Shown here in pieces: positions 7,598 through 16,713 of a DNA stretch of 55,789 bases. The position numbers and the translations under genes were made by a program. The notes below the pieces were generated by a model that saw nothing but the letters and a program-made list of their open reading frames with translations, made no database searches and had not been told where the DNA came from. How positions within the stretch are numbered: the first letter of the stretch is position 1; each line of letters opens with the position of its first letter. Source of the DNA: Streptomyces sporangiiformans. GTDB lineage: Bacteria; Actinomycetota; Actinomycetes; Streptomycetales; Streptomycetaceae. The stretch covers positions 1 through 55,789 of the forward strand of contig NZ_VCHX02000146.1 of assembly GCF_005768555.2 (NCBI RefSeq), read 5' to 3'.

Positions 7598-9532
7598 CTA
7601 CTCCGCCTGCAGCACCAGCAGCGCGAGGTCGTCCTCCGGCGGCCTCGGGCCGAACTCGTGGACCAGGCGCCGTATCCGCTCGGCGATCAGCTCGGCGCTC
7701 AGGCCCGCGCAGCCGGCAAGGGCCACCGCGAGGCCGTCGGAGTCGTCGAACTGCAGGGGTCCGCTGCGGCGCTCCGTCACGCCGTCCGTGACGCACAGGA
7801 GGCTGTCGCCGGGGCGCAGCTCGAAGGTGTCGCAGGTGTAGGTCGCGTCCTCGAAGACACCGAGGAGGGTCTGCGGCTGGGCCGTCTCGGTCACCTTTCC
7901 GCACGGGGCCAGGAGCAGGGGCAGCGGATGTCCGGCGGAGGCGACGGTGCAGTGCACACCGCCGTCGAAGGGGACCAGCTCGCCGTACAGGAGGGAGAGG
8001 AAGCGGGTCTGCGGGCCCTCGGTGAGGCCCTGGCCGCCCGCCGCGACCAGCGCGCGGGCAGCCGCGTCCGCGGCTTCGGTGGCGTCGTCGAGGAGCAGCT
8101 GGTTGAGGCGGTCGAGGACGTCGGGCACCTCGTAGCCCTCGCGGGCGAGCAGCCGCAGCCAGGGCCGGGCGAGGCCGATGACGACGGCGGCCTCGGGTCC
8201 CTTGCCCTGCACGTCGCCGAGCGCGAAGCACCAGCGTCCGTCGCCGGCCGGGAACAGGTCGTAGAAGTCCCCGCTCGGTCCGCCCTTGTCGCACGGCTCG
8301 TAGACGAGCGCGCTGCGGACGCCGGGGATCTCGGCGACGGCCCCGGGCAGCAGGCCGCGTTGCAGTACGCGGCTGATGGTGGCCTGGCGCGCGTACTGCC
8401 GGGCCGCTCCGATGGCGAGAGCGACGCGGCGGCCGAGGTCCTCGACGAGCCCGGTGATCTCGTCGGGGAAGCGGTCCAGCCCGGCCCGCCCGATGACGAG
8501 CGTGCCGAGGGGTCTGCCTCCCGCGATCAGCCGGTACGCGAGTGCCGTCCCGTCGGCTGCGTGCGTACCGAGCGCGTCGGCGGGCCAGGGCACGGGGACG
8601 GGCCCGGAGCGTGCCGAGTCGGGCAGTCGGGGCGGGTCCTTCTCCAGGACGAGGCGCAGTTCCTCGATGCGGTTCTCGCTGCCGTGCCAGACGCGCGCGA
8701 GCCGCGGACCGCCGACGAGGCCCACGTCGGTGCGGCCAGGGGCCTCGTCCTCCAGCCACACCGCGCACCAGTCGGCGAGCCGCGGCACGAGCAGCTGTCC
8801 GGCGAGCGCGGCGACGAGGTCCTCGTCGAGCTGTCCGGCCAGCAGGTCGGAGGCCTCGGCGAGGAAGGAGAGGGCGCCGCGGTTGAGCCACTCCTGGTCG
8901 TGCAGGGTGCGCTTGGGGGCGGGGGCGAGGAGCTCGGCGGCCCGCAGCCCGCGCCACAGGGCGTGCTCACCGGCGTACGCCTCGGGTTCCTCCGCACCGT
9001 GACCGGCCGCGACCTCGTCGAACGGCAGCCGCGCCCATACGGTCTTGGTGCCGGTGCGGTAGGTGATCCCCCAGGCCTCGGAGAGCGAGGAGACGAGCCG
9101 CAGGCCGCGCCCGTATTCGACGGTGTCGTGCGGCCGGTCGGCGCCTTCGTCGCGGACCGAGCGCGCGGGGTGGTGGTCGGCGACCTCGATGACGAGGACG
9201 CCGCCCGGGATCTCGGCACCGTCCTCGCAGCCGTGCCCCGTCCCGCTTTCGAGCCGTGTCTCGAGTTCGACGTCGGTGCCGGCGTGCACGACCGCGTTGG
9301 TGACGAGTTCACTGGCGACGACCACGGTGTCGTCGGCGAGCCGGTCGGTGATGAACTCGGCGCCGGGCAGGGCGAGTTCGGTCCATTCGGCGAGTGCGGC
9401 GCGGACGAACCGGCGGGCCGCGCCCGGGGCGAGAGGGTTGCCCGGGAGTGACGTTCGCGCCAGCGGGCGCGGGTGCCCAGGCGCATCAGGAGCACGGGAG
9501 TTTATCTCCCGTTGCGTCGGTATGACCCCCAC
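7598..9532 (-). CDS. SpoIIE-type PP2C phosphatase with anti-sigma ATPase and GAF-like domains
   Basis: A soluble 644-residue partner-switching protein. Residues about 40-170 form an RsbW-like HATPase domain with N-box SELVTNAVVHA (74-84) and GRGLRLVSSLSEAWGI. The middle (about 210-390) looks GAF-like. Residues about 425-644 form a SpoIIE/PP2C phosphatase with SGDFYDLF, ALGDVQGKGPEAA and LLCVTDGVTE. Such proteins dephosphorylate anti-sigma-factor antagonists to release sigma factors under stress. The start is GTG 9532, beginning VGVIPTQREINSR. It diverges from the poly-HAMP kinase with a 103-base gap, so common control is plausible. No target gene lies adjacent. Confidence 0.87.
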   Translation of the reverse strand: MGVIPTQREINSRAPDAPGHPRPLARTSLPGNPLAPGAARRFVRAALAEWTELALPGAEFITDRLADDTVVVASELVTNAVVHAGTDVELETRLESGTGHGCEDGAEIPGGVLVIEVADHHPARSVRDEGADRPHDTVEYGRGLRLVSSLSEAWGITYRTGTKTVWARLPFDEVAAGHGAEEPEAYAGEHALWRGLRAAELLAPAPKRTLHDQEWLNRGALSFLAEASDLLAGQLDEDLVAALAGQLLVPRLADWCAVWLEDEAPGRTDVGLVGGPRLARVWHGSENRIEELRLVLEKDPPRLPDSARSGPVPVPWPADALGTHAADGTALAYRLIAGGRPLGTLVIGRAGLDRFPDEITGLVEDLGRRVALAIGAARQYARQATISRVLQRGLLPGAVAEIPGVRSALVYEPCDKGGPSGDFYDLFPAGDGRWCFALGDVQGKGPEAAVVIGLARPWLRLLAREGYEVPDVLDRLNQLLLDDATEAADAAARALVAAGGQGLTEGPQTRFLSLLYGELVPFDGGVHCTVASAGHPLPLLLAPCGKVTETAQPQTLLGVFEDATYTCDTFELRPGDSLLCVTDGVTERRSGPLQFDDSDGLAVALAGCAGLSAELIAERIRRLVHEFGPRPPEDDLALLVLQAE

Positions 9533-9635
9533 TGTGCGGCTCCCTGAGCAGTTCGGACGAATACGCCTCGGGCGGCACGGACAGAGTGACAGACTGGCCT
9601 CGCCCATAAGCGCCGAGTTACCGAAGTGGGCCCTC

Positions 9636-12600
9636 ATGAGTGATAACAGTGCTACACATATGCTCGAAGACGGACAGATACGGGCATCAGACCTACGTCC
9701 TCTGCTCGCGGCCATGACCGCGGTCCGGGACGGTGACTTCAGCAGCAAGGTGCCCGAGTCCGGGCACGGGCTGGTGGCCGAGCTCGGCGCGGTGTTCAAC
9801 CAGATCCTGGACCGGAGCACGCACTTCAACTCGGAAGTGCAGCGCGTCCGTCGGGAGCTGGTGCGGCACGGCCGGCTGGACGAGCGGCTCTCCGCCAGTC
9901 CTGGCCAGGGTCACTGGGTGAACCGGGTCAATGACGTGAACCAGCTGCTCGACGCGCTGGTGGCGCCCGCCGCGAACGCGACGCGCGTCCTGGACGCGGT
10001 GGCGGGCGGCGATCTGACCCAGCGGGTCGACCTGCACGACGGCAACCGCCAGCTCCGGGGCGATCTGCGCCGGCTCGGCCGGGCCGTGAACAGGATGGTC
10101 GATCAGCTGTCCCTCTTCACGGGCGAGGTGACCCGGGTGGCCCGCGAGGTCGGCACGGAGGGGCGGCTGGGCGGTCGCGCCAAGGTGACGGGGCTCTCCG
10201 GGAGTTGGCGGGACGTGACCGAGGCGGTCAACACGATGGCGTCCCGGCTGACCGCCCAGGTACGGGACATCGCGCTGGTGACTACGGCTGTGGCCCGCGG
10301 CGACCTGACCCGCACGGTGACCGTCGAGGCGACGGGCGAGCTGCTCGAACTGAAGCTGACCGTGAACACGATGGTGGAGCAGCTCTCCGCCTTCGCGGAC
10401 GAGGTGACCCGGGTGGCCCGCGAGGTGGGCACGGAGGGCCAGTTGGGCGGGCGGGCGCAGGTGCGGGGCGTGTCCGGGGTCTGGAAGGACCTCACCGACA
10501 ACGTCAACTTCATGGCGTCGAACCTGACGTCGCAGGTCCGCAACATCGCCCAGGTCACCACCGCCGTGGCCAACGGCGACCTGAGCCAGAAGATCACGGT
10601 CGACGCGCAGGGCGAGATCCTCGAACTCAAGTCGACGATCAACACCATGGTGGACCAGCTCTCCGCCTTCGCCGACGAGGTCACCCGGGTCGCCCGCGAA
10701 GTCGGCACGGAAGGAAACCTCGGCGGGCGCGCACAGGTGCGGGGCGTGTCCGGGGTCTGGAAGGACCTCACCGACAACGTCAACTTCATGGCGGACAACC
10801 TGACATCGCAGGTCCGCAACATCGCTCTGGTGTCGACCGCGGTGGCCCAGGGCGACCTCGGCAAGAAGATCACAGTCGAGGCGAAGGGCGAGATCCTGGA
10901 GCTGAAGTCGACGATCAACACGATGGTCGACCAGCTCTCCGCCTTCGCCGACGAAGTGACAAGGGTGGCCCGCGAGGTCGGCACGGAAGGAAACCTCGGC
11001 GGGCAGGCACAGGTACGCGGCGTGTCCGGCGTCTGGAAGGACCTGACGGACAACGTCAACTTCATGGCCCTGAACCTGACGTCGCAGGTACGGAACATCG
11101 CCCAGGTCACCACCGCCGTCGCGAACGGCGACCTGTCCAAGAAGATCACGGTCGACGCCCGCGGCGAGATCCTGGAACTGAAGGACACCGTCAACACGAT
11201 GGTGGAGCAGCTGCGCGCCTTCGCCGACGAGGTGACCCGGGTGGCCCGCGAGGTCGGCACCGACGGGCGGCTCGGCGGCCGGGCCCAGGTGCTCGGCGTC
11301 TCCGGTGTCTGGCGGGACCTGACCGACAACGTCAACTACATGGCCGACAACCTGACGTCGCAGGTGCGGAACATCGCCCAGGTCGCCACCGCCGTGGCCC
11401 AGGGCGACCTCTCCAAGAAGATCGACGTGGACGCGCGCGGCGAGATCCTGGAGCTGAAGACCACCATCAACACGATGGTCGACACGCTGTCCTCGTTCTC
11501 CTCCGAGGTGACCCGGGTGGCCCGCGAGGTGGGCTCCGAGGGCCAGCTCGGCGGCCAGGCCAGGGTCGAGGGCGTGTACGGCACATGGAAGCGCCTGACG
11601 ACGAACGTGAACGAGCTCGCGTCCAACCTCACCACCCAGGTCCGCGCGATCGCCGAGGTGGCGTCCGCGGTGGCCCAGGGCGACATGTCCCGCTCCATCT
11701 CGGTGGAGACCCGCGGCGAGGTCGCCGAGCTGAAGGACAACATCAACCTGATGGTGGCCAACCTCCGCGAGACGACCCGCGCGAAGGACTGGCTGGAGTC
11801 GAACCTCGCCCGCCTTGCCGCTCTGATGCAGGGCCACCGTGACCTGATGGAGGTCGCCGACCTGATCCTGCGCGAGCTGACCCCGCTGGTGAACGCCCAG
11901 TACGGGGCCTTCTTCCTGGCCGACCCGGAGGCGGACGAGACATCGCTGCGCACGGCCGTGCCGACCAAGGGACTGGCCTTCATCGCCGGGTACGGTTCGG
12001 CGCAGGGCGCGACCGTCGACACGGGCGGCATGCCGGTGCACGGTCTCGTACGGCAGGCCGCGCGGGAGAAGAAGCGGATCCTCGTCGAGGAGGCCCCGCC
12101 GGACTACATCAAGATCAACAGCGGTCTGGGCGAGGCGGCTCCGGCCAGCGTCGTCATCATCCCGATCCTCTTCGAGGACACGCTGCTCGGCGTCATCGAG
12201 CTCGCCTCCTTCTCCCGCTTCTCCGATGTCCACCTGGCGTTCTTCGACCAGTTCGTGAACACGATCGGCGTCGCGATCAACACCATCATCGCCAACTCCC
12301 GTACGGAGTCGCTGCTCGGCGAGTCCCAGCGGCTGGCCACCCAGCTCCAGGAGCGTTCGGACGAACTCCAGCGTCAGCAGGCCGAGTTGCAGCGCTCGAA
12401 CGCCGAACTGGAGGAGAAGGCCGCGCTCCTGGCGACGTCGTCGCAGTACAAGTCGGAGTTCCTGGCGAACATGTCGCACGAGCTGCGCACACCGCTGAAC
12501 TCGCTGCTGATCCTGGCACGGCTGCTCTCCGACAACCCGGACGGGCATCTCTCCGACCAGGAGGTGCAGTTCGCGGCGACGATCCATCGCTCGGGCTCCG

Positions 12601-13802
12601 ATCTGCTCCAGCTGATCAACGACATCCTCGACCTGTCGAAGATCGAGGCCGGAAGGATGGACGTACGGCCGAAGAGGCTGCCGCTGATCAAGCTGCTCGA
12701 CTACGTCCACGCCACGTTCCGGCCGCTCACACTGGACCGGGGGCTGTCCTTCGAGGTGTCGGTCGGCGAGGACGTACCGCGCGAGATGTACTCGGACGAG
12801 CAGCGTCTCCAGCAGATCCTGCGCAACCTGCTGTCCAACGCGATCAAGTTCACCGCGTCCGGCAGCGTGGAGCTGCGCGTCACGCGCGTCAAGGACCCGG
12901 ACCCCGGCTACCCGCACGACGGCAACGACGACGTGATCGCCTTCTCGGTCGCCGACACCGGTATCGGCATCTCGCCGGAGAAACTCCCGGTGATCTTCGA
13001 GGCGTTCCAGCAGGCCGACGGCACCACCAACCGCAAGTACGGCGGCACGGGGCTCGGTCTGTCCATCAGCCGCGAGATCGCCGGACTGCTCGGCGGTCGC
13101 ATCGTGGCCGAGAGCCAGCCGGGCAAGGGCTCCACGTTCACGCTGTACGTCCCCATCGTCAGCCCCGGGCACGCGGCGACGGGTCCCTCTCCCGAGGAGC
13201 GGACGGCGCCCGCGCCCGAGCAGCTGTCCACCGAGCCGTTCACCGGCCACGAAACGGACGACACCTGGCCCACGCCGACCAAGCTGGAGGAGTGGAAGAC
13301 GGGCCGGGCGGGGCAAGTGCTGCCGGGGCGCCGGGTGCTGATCGTGGACGACGACATCCGCAACGTCTTCGCGCTCACGCACGTACTGGGCCGGGTCGGG
13401 ATGCCCGTCCTGTACGCGGAGAACGGGCGTGAGGGCATCGAGACCCTGGACCGCAATCCCGACGTCGAACTCGTCCTGATGGACATCATGATGCCGGAGA
13501 TGGACGGTTACGAGACCATCGCCGTCATCCGCCGCACCCCACGCTGGGCCGGCCTTCCCATCGTCGCCCTCACCGCCAAGGCGATGCCGGGCGACCGCGA
13601 GAAGTCCATCGCGCGCGGTGCCAACGACTACGTACCCAAGCCGGTGGACGTCGATCAGCTGCTGACCGTCGTCTGCGCGCTCCTGGACCCGCAGAGCGGC
13701 GACGCCGAGGGGGACGCCGCTGAACCGGACCACTCCGCCGAGGCCGTGGTTCCGGGAACGAGCACGTCAGTGGAGCCCGCTCCACCGCCGACGACCGAAT
13801 GA
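9636..13802 (+). CDS. poly-HAMP soluble hybrid sensor histidine kinase (OsaA/group III-like)
   Basis: A 1388-residue kinase with no obvious membrane span. About residues 15-720 are HAMP-type units: eight GDL-type HAMP cores, including six units of 92 residues that each begin EVTRVAREVG. Next come a GAF domain (about 730-890), a coiled coil, HisKA with the phospho-acceptor in MSHELRTPLNS (His948), HATPase with LRNLLSNAIKFT, VADTGIGI and GTGLGLSIS, and a receiver domain with Asp1283 in VLMDIMMPEMDG. Poly-HAMP hybrids include Streptomyces OsaA and the fungal group III osmosensors, so osmotic or stress sensing is inferred. The start is ATG 9636; ATG 9660 is possible. A response regulator follows. 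Confidence 0.93.
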   Translation: MSDNSATHMLEDGQIRASDLRPLLAAMTAVRDGDFSSKVPESGHGLVAELGAVFNQILDRSTHFNSEVQRVRRELVRHGRLDERLSASPGQGHWVNRVNDVNQLLDALVAPAANATRVLDAVAGGDLTQRVDLHDGNRQLRGDLRRLGRAVNRMVDQLSLFTGEVTRVAREVGTEGRLGGRAKVTGLSGSWRDVTEAVNTMASRLTAQVRDIALVTTAVARGDLTRTVTVEATGELLELKLTVNTMVEQLSAFADEVTRVAREVGTEGQLGGRAQVRGVSGVWKDLTDNVNFMASNLTSQVRNIAQVTTAVANGDLSQKITVDAQGEILELKSTINTMVDQLSAFADEVTRVAREVGTEGNLGGRAQVRGVSGVWKDLTDNVNFMADNLTSQVRNIALVSTAVAQGDLGKKITVEAKGEILELKSTINTMVDQLSAFADEVTRVAREVGTEGNLGGQAQVRGVSGVWKDLTDNVNFMALNLTSQVRNIAQVTTAVANGDLSKKITVDARGEILELKDTVNTMVEQLRAFADEVTRVAREVGTDGRLGGRAQVLGVSGVWRDLTDNVNYMADNLTSQVRNIAQVATAVAQGDLSKKIDVDARGEILELKTTINTMVDTLSSFSSEVTRVAREVGSEGQLGGQARVEGVYGTWKRLTTNVNELASNLTTQVRAIAEVASAVAQGDMSRSISVETRGEVAELKDNINLMVANLRETTRAKDWLESNLARLAALMQGHRDLMEVADLILRELTPLVNAQYGAFFLADPEADETSLRTAVPTKGLAFIAGYGSAQGATVDTGGMPVHGLVRQAAREKKRILVEEAPPDYIKINSGLGEAAPASVVIIPILFEDTLLGVIELASFSRFSDVHLAFFDQFVNTIGVAINTIIANSRTESLLGESQRLATQLQERSDELQRQQAELQRSNAELEEKAALLATSSQYKSEFLANMSHELRTPLNSLLILARLLSDNPDGHLSDQEVQFAATIHRSGSDLLQLINDILDLSKIEAGRMDVRPKRLPLIKLLDYVHATFRPLTLDRGLSFEVSVGEDVPREMYSDEQRLQQILRNLLSNAIKFTASGSVELRVTRVKDPDPGYPHDGNDDVIAFSVADTGIGISPEKLPVIFEAFQQADGTTNRKYGGTGLGLSISREIAGLLGGRIVAESQPGKGSTFTLYVPIVSPGHAATGPSPEERTAPAPEQLSTEPFTGHETDDTWPTPTKLEEWKTGRAGQVLPGRRVLIVDDDIRNVFALTHVLGRVGMPVLYAENGREGIETLDRNPDVELVLMDIMMPEMDGYETIAVIRRTPRWAGLPIVALTAKAMPGDREKSIARGANDYVPKPVDVDQLLTVVCALLDPQSGDAEGDAAEPDHSAEAVVPGTSTSVEPAPPPTTE
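10125..11780 (+). repeat. six 276-bp tandem repeats inside the kinase gene
   Basis: GAGGTG/GAAGTG unit starts fall at 10125, 10401, 10677, 10953, 11229 and 11505, exactly 276 bases (92 codons) apart. Copies two and three are identical across 60 bases (10458-10517 versus 10734-10793). Each unit encodes a divergent plus a canonical HAMP. The high DNA identity suggests gene conversion or recent expansion. Confidence 0.95.
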
Positions 13803-13819
13803 GGCAGGCACCGATCACC

Positions 13820-14404
13820 ATGAGCATCGAGGAAACGACCGACGACCGCGCCAGCATCCTCCTTGTGGACGACATGGAGGACAACCTGATCGCGCTCGAG
13901 GCCGTCCTGGGGTCCCTCAACGAGCCGCTTGTACGCGCCCGTTCGGGCGAAGAGGCGATGAAGGCGCTGCTGCGGCAGCGGTTCGCGGTCGTCCTGCTCG
14001 ACATCCGCATGCCGGGTATGGACGGATTCGAAACCGCCGCCAACATCAAACGGCTCGACCAGACCAAGGACGTCCCGATCATATTCCTGACGGGCACGGA
14101 CGCCGACGCGGGCTATGCCTTCCGTGGGTACGCCACCGGCGCCGCCGACTACCTCACCAAGCCGTTCGACCCGTGGGTTCTGCGCGCCAAGGTGACGGTC
14201 TTCCTGGACCTCCACCGCAAGAACCAGCAACTGGAGCGGATGCTGGCCCGCGAACAGGAACAGTTCGACGCGCTCGCGTGCCGCCTCAAGGAGATCGAGA
14301 CCCATATGGCCGCCAGCAGCCTTCAGGACGTACTCGAACTCCGCCACCACGTCCAGCAGATGCAGCAGCTGCTGCTGAAGATGCGCCGGGCGCGGAACGT
14401 ATAG
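13820..14404 (+). CDS. response regulator with C-terminal coiled coil
   Basis: A 194-residue single-receiver protein. SILLVDD opens the fold, the phospho-acceptor is Asp61 in VVLLDIRMPGMDG, and the conserved Lys is in DYLTKPF. After the receiver (about 10-135) the tail (KNQQLERMLAREQEQFDA onward) is helical and heptad-like, with no DNA-binding domain visible, so output is probably protein-protein. This resembles OsaB-type regulators. ATG 13820 has GGCAGG 11 bases upstream; ATG 13799, overlapping the kinase stop as ATGA, is an alternative. It is very likely the partner of the kinase. Confidence 0.9.
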   Translation: MSIEETTDDRASILLVDDMEDNLIALEAVLGSLNEPLVRARSGEEAMKALLRQRFAVVLLDIRMPGMDGFETAANIKRLDQTKDVPIIFLTGTDADAGYAFRGYATGAADYLTKPFDPWVLRAKVTVFLDLHRKNQQLERMLAREQEQFDALACRLKEIETHMAASSLQDVLELRHHVQQMQQLLLKMRRARNV

Positions 14405-14577
14405 CCTCCGGCGGTTGAGCAGGGTCGAGGCACGGGCGCCCCGCAGCCGCCCCCGTACGGAAGGGGACGGGGCGGGGGTGTCGGCCCGCAGCGGATGGCG
14501 CGTCGACGCGGGTATCTCTACCAGCCGACCGATTCCGCGCCAGACCGAGGACGGCCTCGACCGCCGGAGGCTCGCGC

Positions 14578-16455
14578 TCACGCCTCGCGGGTGCCCGCGT
14601 ACATCTCCTCGATCAGGTGCTTGTACTCGCGTTCGACGACCGGGCGCTTCAGCTTCAGGCTGGGCGTCAGTTCGCCGTGTTCGATGTCGAGGTCACGCGG
14701 GAGGAGCTTGAACTTCTTGATGGTCTGCCAGCGCTGGAGGCCCTCGTTGAGCTCCTTGACGTAGCCGTCGATGAGCTCGACCGTGGCGGCGTTCGCGACG
14801 ACCTCGGCGTACGACGTGGCCGGCAGGCCCTTCTCCTTGGCCCAGTCGAGGATCGACGGCTCGTCGAGGGCGATGAGAGCCGTGCAGAAGTTCCGGTCGG
14901 CGCCGTGGACGAGGATGTTGGAGACGTACGGGCAGACCGCCTTGAACTGGCCCTCGACCTCGGCCGGCGCGATGTACTTGCCGCCGGACGTTTTGATGAG
15001 GTCCTTCTTGCGGTCGGTGATGCGGAGGTAGCCGTCCGGGGACAGCTCGCCGATGTCGCCCGTGTGGAACCAGCCGTCCGATTCCAGGACTTCGGCGGTC
15101 TTCTCGGGCAGCCCGTGGTAGCCCTCCATGATGCCGGGACCGCGCAGCAGGATCTCTCCGTCGTCCGCGATGCGCACCTCGGTGCCGGGCAGCGGCTTGC
15201 CCACCGTGCCCGTGCGGTACGCCTCACCGGGGTTCACGAAGGAGGCTGCGGACGACTCCGTCAGCCCGTACCCCTCCAGGATGTGCACACCGGCGCCCGC
15301 GAAGAAGTAGCCGATCTCCGGCGCGAGAGCCGCGCTTCCCGACACACAGGCACGCAACCGGCCGCCGAAGGCCTCGCGCAGCTTGGTGTACACGAGCGCG
15401 TCCGCGACCTTGTGCTTGGCCGCGAGCCCGAAGGGCACGGAGGCCGTACCGGTCCTGCGGAAGCTGTCCTGGCTGGCCTTCGCGTACTCGCGCGAGACTG
15501 CCGCGGCCCACTGGAAGATCTTGTACTTGCCCGAGCCACCGGCCCGCGCCTTGGCCGCGACCCCGTTGTAGACCTTCTCGAAGATGCGGGGCACCGCCGC
15601 CATGTACGTCGGCTGCACCACCGGCAGATTCTCGATGATCTTGTCCACCCGGCCGTCGACGGCCGTGACATGTCCGACCTCGATCTGCCCGGACGTGAGC
15701 ACCTTGCCGAAGACGTGCGCGAGCGGCAGCCACAGGTACTGCACGTCCTCGCCGCTGATCAGGCCGGTCGCGGCGATGGCCTTCGCCATGTACGACCAGT
15801 TGTCGTGCGGGAGGCGGACGCCCTTGGGGCGGCCCGTGGTGCCCGAGGTGTAGATCAGCGTGGCGAGCTGCTCGGGGGTGATCGCGCCGACCTTCTCCTT
15901 GATCAGGTCGGGGTTCTTCTCCAGGTGGGCGGCGCCGCGCTTCTCCAGCTCGGCCAGGGAGAGGATCCAGTCCTCCGAGACGTCCGCGCCGGCGGGGTCG
16001 ATGACGACCACATGGGTCAGGCCGGGCAGTTCGGCCCGCTTCTCCCGGGCCTTGTCGAGCTGCGCCGCGTCCTCCGCGATCAGCACCCTGCTCTCGGAGT
16101 CGGAGAGGATGAAGGCCGACTCCTCGGCGTTCGTCTGCGGGTACACGGTCGTCGTCGCCGCGCCCGCGCACATGATGCCGAGGTCGGCGAGGACCCATTC
16201 GACCCGGGTCGAGGAGGCGAGCGCGACGCGCTGCTCCGGCTGGACACCCAGTTCGATCAGGCCGGCCGCTATGGCGAAGACCCGCTCGGAGGCCTGCGCC
16301 CAGCTCAGCGACTTCCAGTCGTCGGGGCCCTCGCCCGACGCGGGAGGCACCGGGTATCGGTAGGCCTCGGCGTCCGGTGTGGCCGCCACGCGCTCCAGGA
16401 AAAGCGCCGCCACGGACGGCGGACGGTTCTCGATCAGGGTTTGTGTGTCGCTCAC
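14578..16455 (-). CDS. long-chain fatty acid-CoA ligase (AMP-dependent synthetase)
   Basis: A 625-residue ANL-superfamily enzyme that activates a fatty acid with ATP and loads it on CoA. Motifs in order: LIYTSGTTGRPKGVRL (ATP loop), GYGLTESSAASFVN, DGWFHTGDIGELSPDGYLRI, and DRKKDLIKTSGGKYIAP with the catalytic Lys near the C-terminus. The long N-terminal extension fits FadD15-like bacterial long-chain ligases. GTG 16455 follows GGAGG by five bases, deciding the start; the reading frame extends further upstream but without a site. A palindrome 50 bases upstream may be its operator. Confidence 0.93.
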   Translation of the reverse strand: MSDTQTLIENRPPSVAALFLERVAATPDAEAYRYPVPPASGEGPDDWKSLSWAQASERVFAIAAGLIELGVQPEQRVALASSTRVEWVLADLGIMCAGAATTTVYPQTNAEESAFILSDSESRVLIAEDAAQLDKAREKRAELPGLTHVVVIDPAGADVSEDWILSLAELEKRGAAHLEKNPDLIKEKVGAITPEQLATLIYTSGTTGRPKGVRLPHDNWSYMAKAIAATGLISGEDVQYLWLPLAHVFGKVLTSGQIEVGHVTAVDGRVDKIIENLPVVQPTYMAAVPRIFEKVYNGVAAKARAGGSGKYKIFQWAAAVSREYAKASQDSFRRTGTASVPFGLAAKHKVADALVYTKLREAFGGRLRACVSGSAALAPEIGYFFAGAGVHILEGYGLTESSAASFVNPGEAYRTGTVGKPLPGTEVRIADDGEILLRGPGIMEGYHGLPEKTAEVLESDGWFHTGDIGELSPDGYLRITDRKKDLIKTSGGKYIAPAEVEGQFKAVCPYVSNILVHGADRNFCTALIALDEPSILDWAKEKGLPATSYAEVVANAATVELIDGYVKELNEGLQRWQTIKKFKLLPRDLDIEHGELTPSLKLKRPVVEREYKHLIEEMYAGTREA

Positions 16456-16504
16456 GACATCCTCCGGCCCGCGACAGTGTGCGGCTGACTCATTGCTGCG
16501 GTTG

Positions 16505-16523
16505 TTTAACTCGCGAGTAACTA
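16505..16523. promoter_or_regulatory. palindromic candidate operator upstream of the acyl-CoA ligase
   Basis: TTTAACTCGCGAGTAACTA contains the perfect palindrome ACTCGCGAGT (16509-16518) with partly symmetric TTA/TAA flanks. It lies about 50 bases before the ligase GTG. TetR-type regulators of fatty-acid genes in actinobacteria use palindromes of this style, but the regulator here is unknown. Confidence 0.4.
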
Positions 16524-16627
16524 ACGAGTGGTGATCAGAGTAGAGCGAGGTTGGCCGGTTCGTAAGGGGCGGCGGGGTGTCACTTCCTACCAATAGTCAT
16601 ACGCAGAGCAACACTACGCACGCGTAC

Positions 16628-16657
16628 GGGCTCGTCGCGCCGCAACGCGACGAGCCC
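16628..16657 (-). terminator. terminator downstream of lepA
   Basis: Perfect 12-bp stem GGGCTCGTCGCG (16628-16639) with CGCGACGAGCCC (16646-16657) and a six-base loop, about 57 bases beyond the lepA stop. There is no T run. It could stop read-through into the acyl-CoA ligase promoter region. Confidence 0.7.
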
Positions 16658-16713
16658 GCAGTCTGCCCGAGTTTCCAGGGGTAACAGTGGCTTTCTTCCG
16701 GGAACGGCCCGGC

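Noticed and set aside
6330..8957. A single 875-codon frame spanning hemW and part of the SpoIIE gene
   Set aside because: The upstream part is out of frame with the phosphatase and shows no protein-like pattern; hemW has its own ATG at 7562. It is not a fusion.
10125..11780. Regular repeats as a possible CRISPR or VNTR locus
   Set aside because: The 276-base units are in-frame HAMP coding repeats without spacers.
9693..13733. A 1346-codon open frame antisense to the hybrid kinase
   Set aside because: Composition and repeats mirror the kinase gene; third-position bias belongs to the plus-strand frame. It is a shadow of high-G+C coding DNA.
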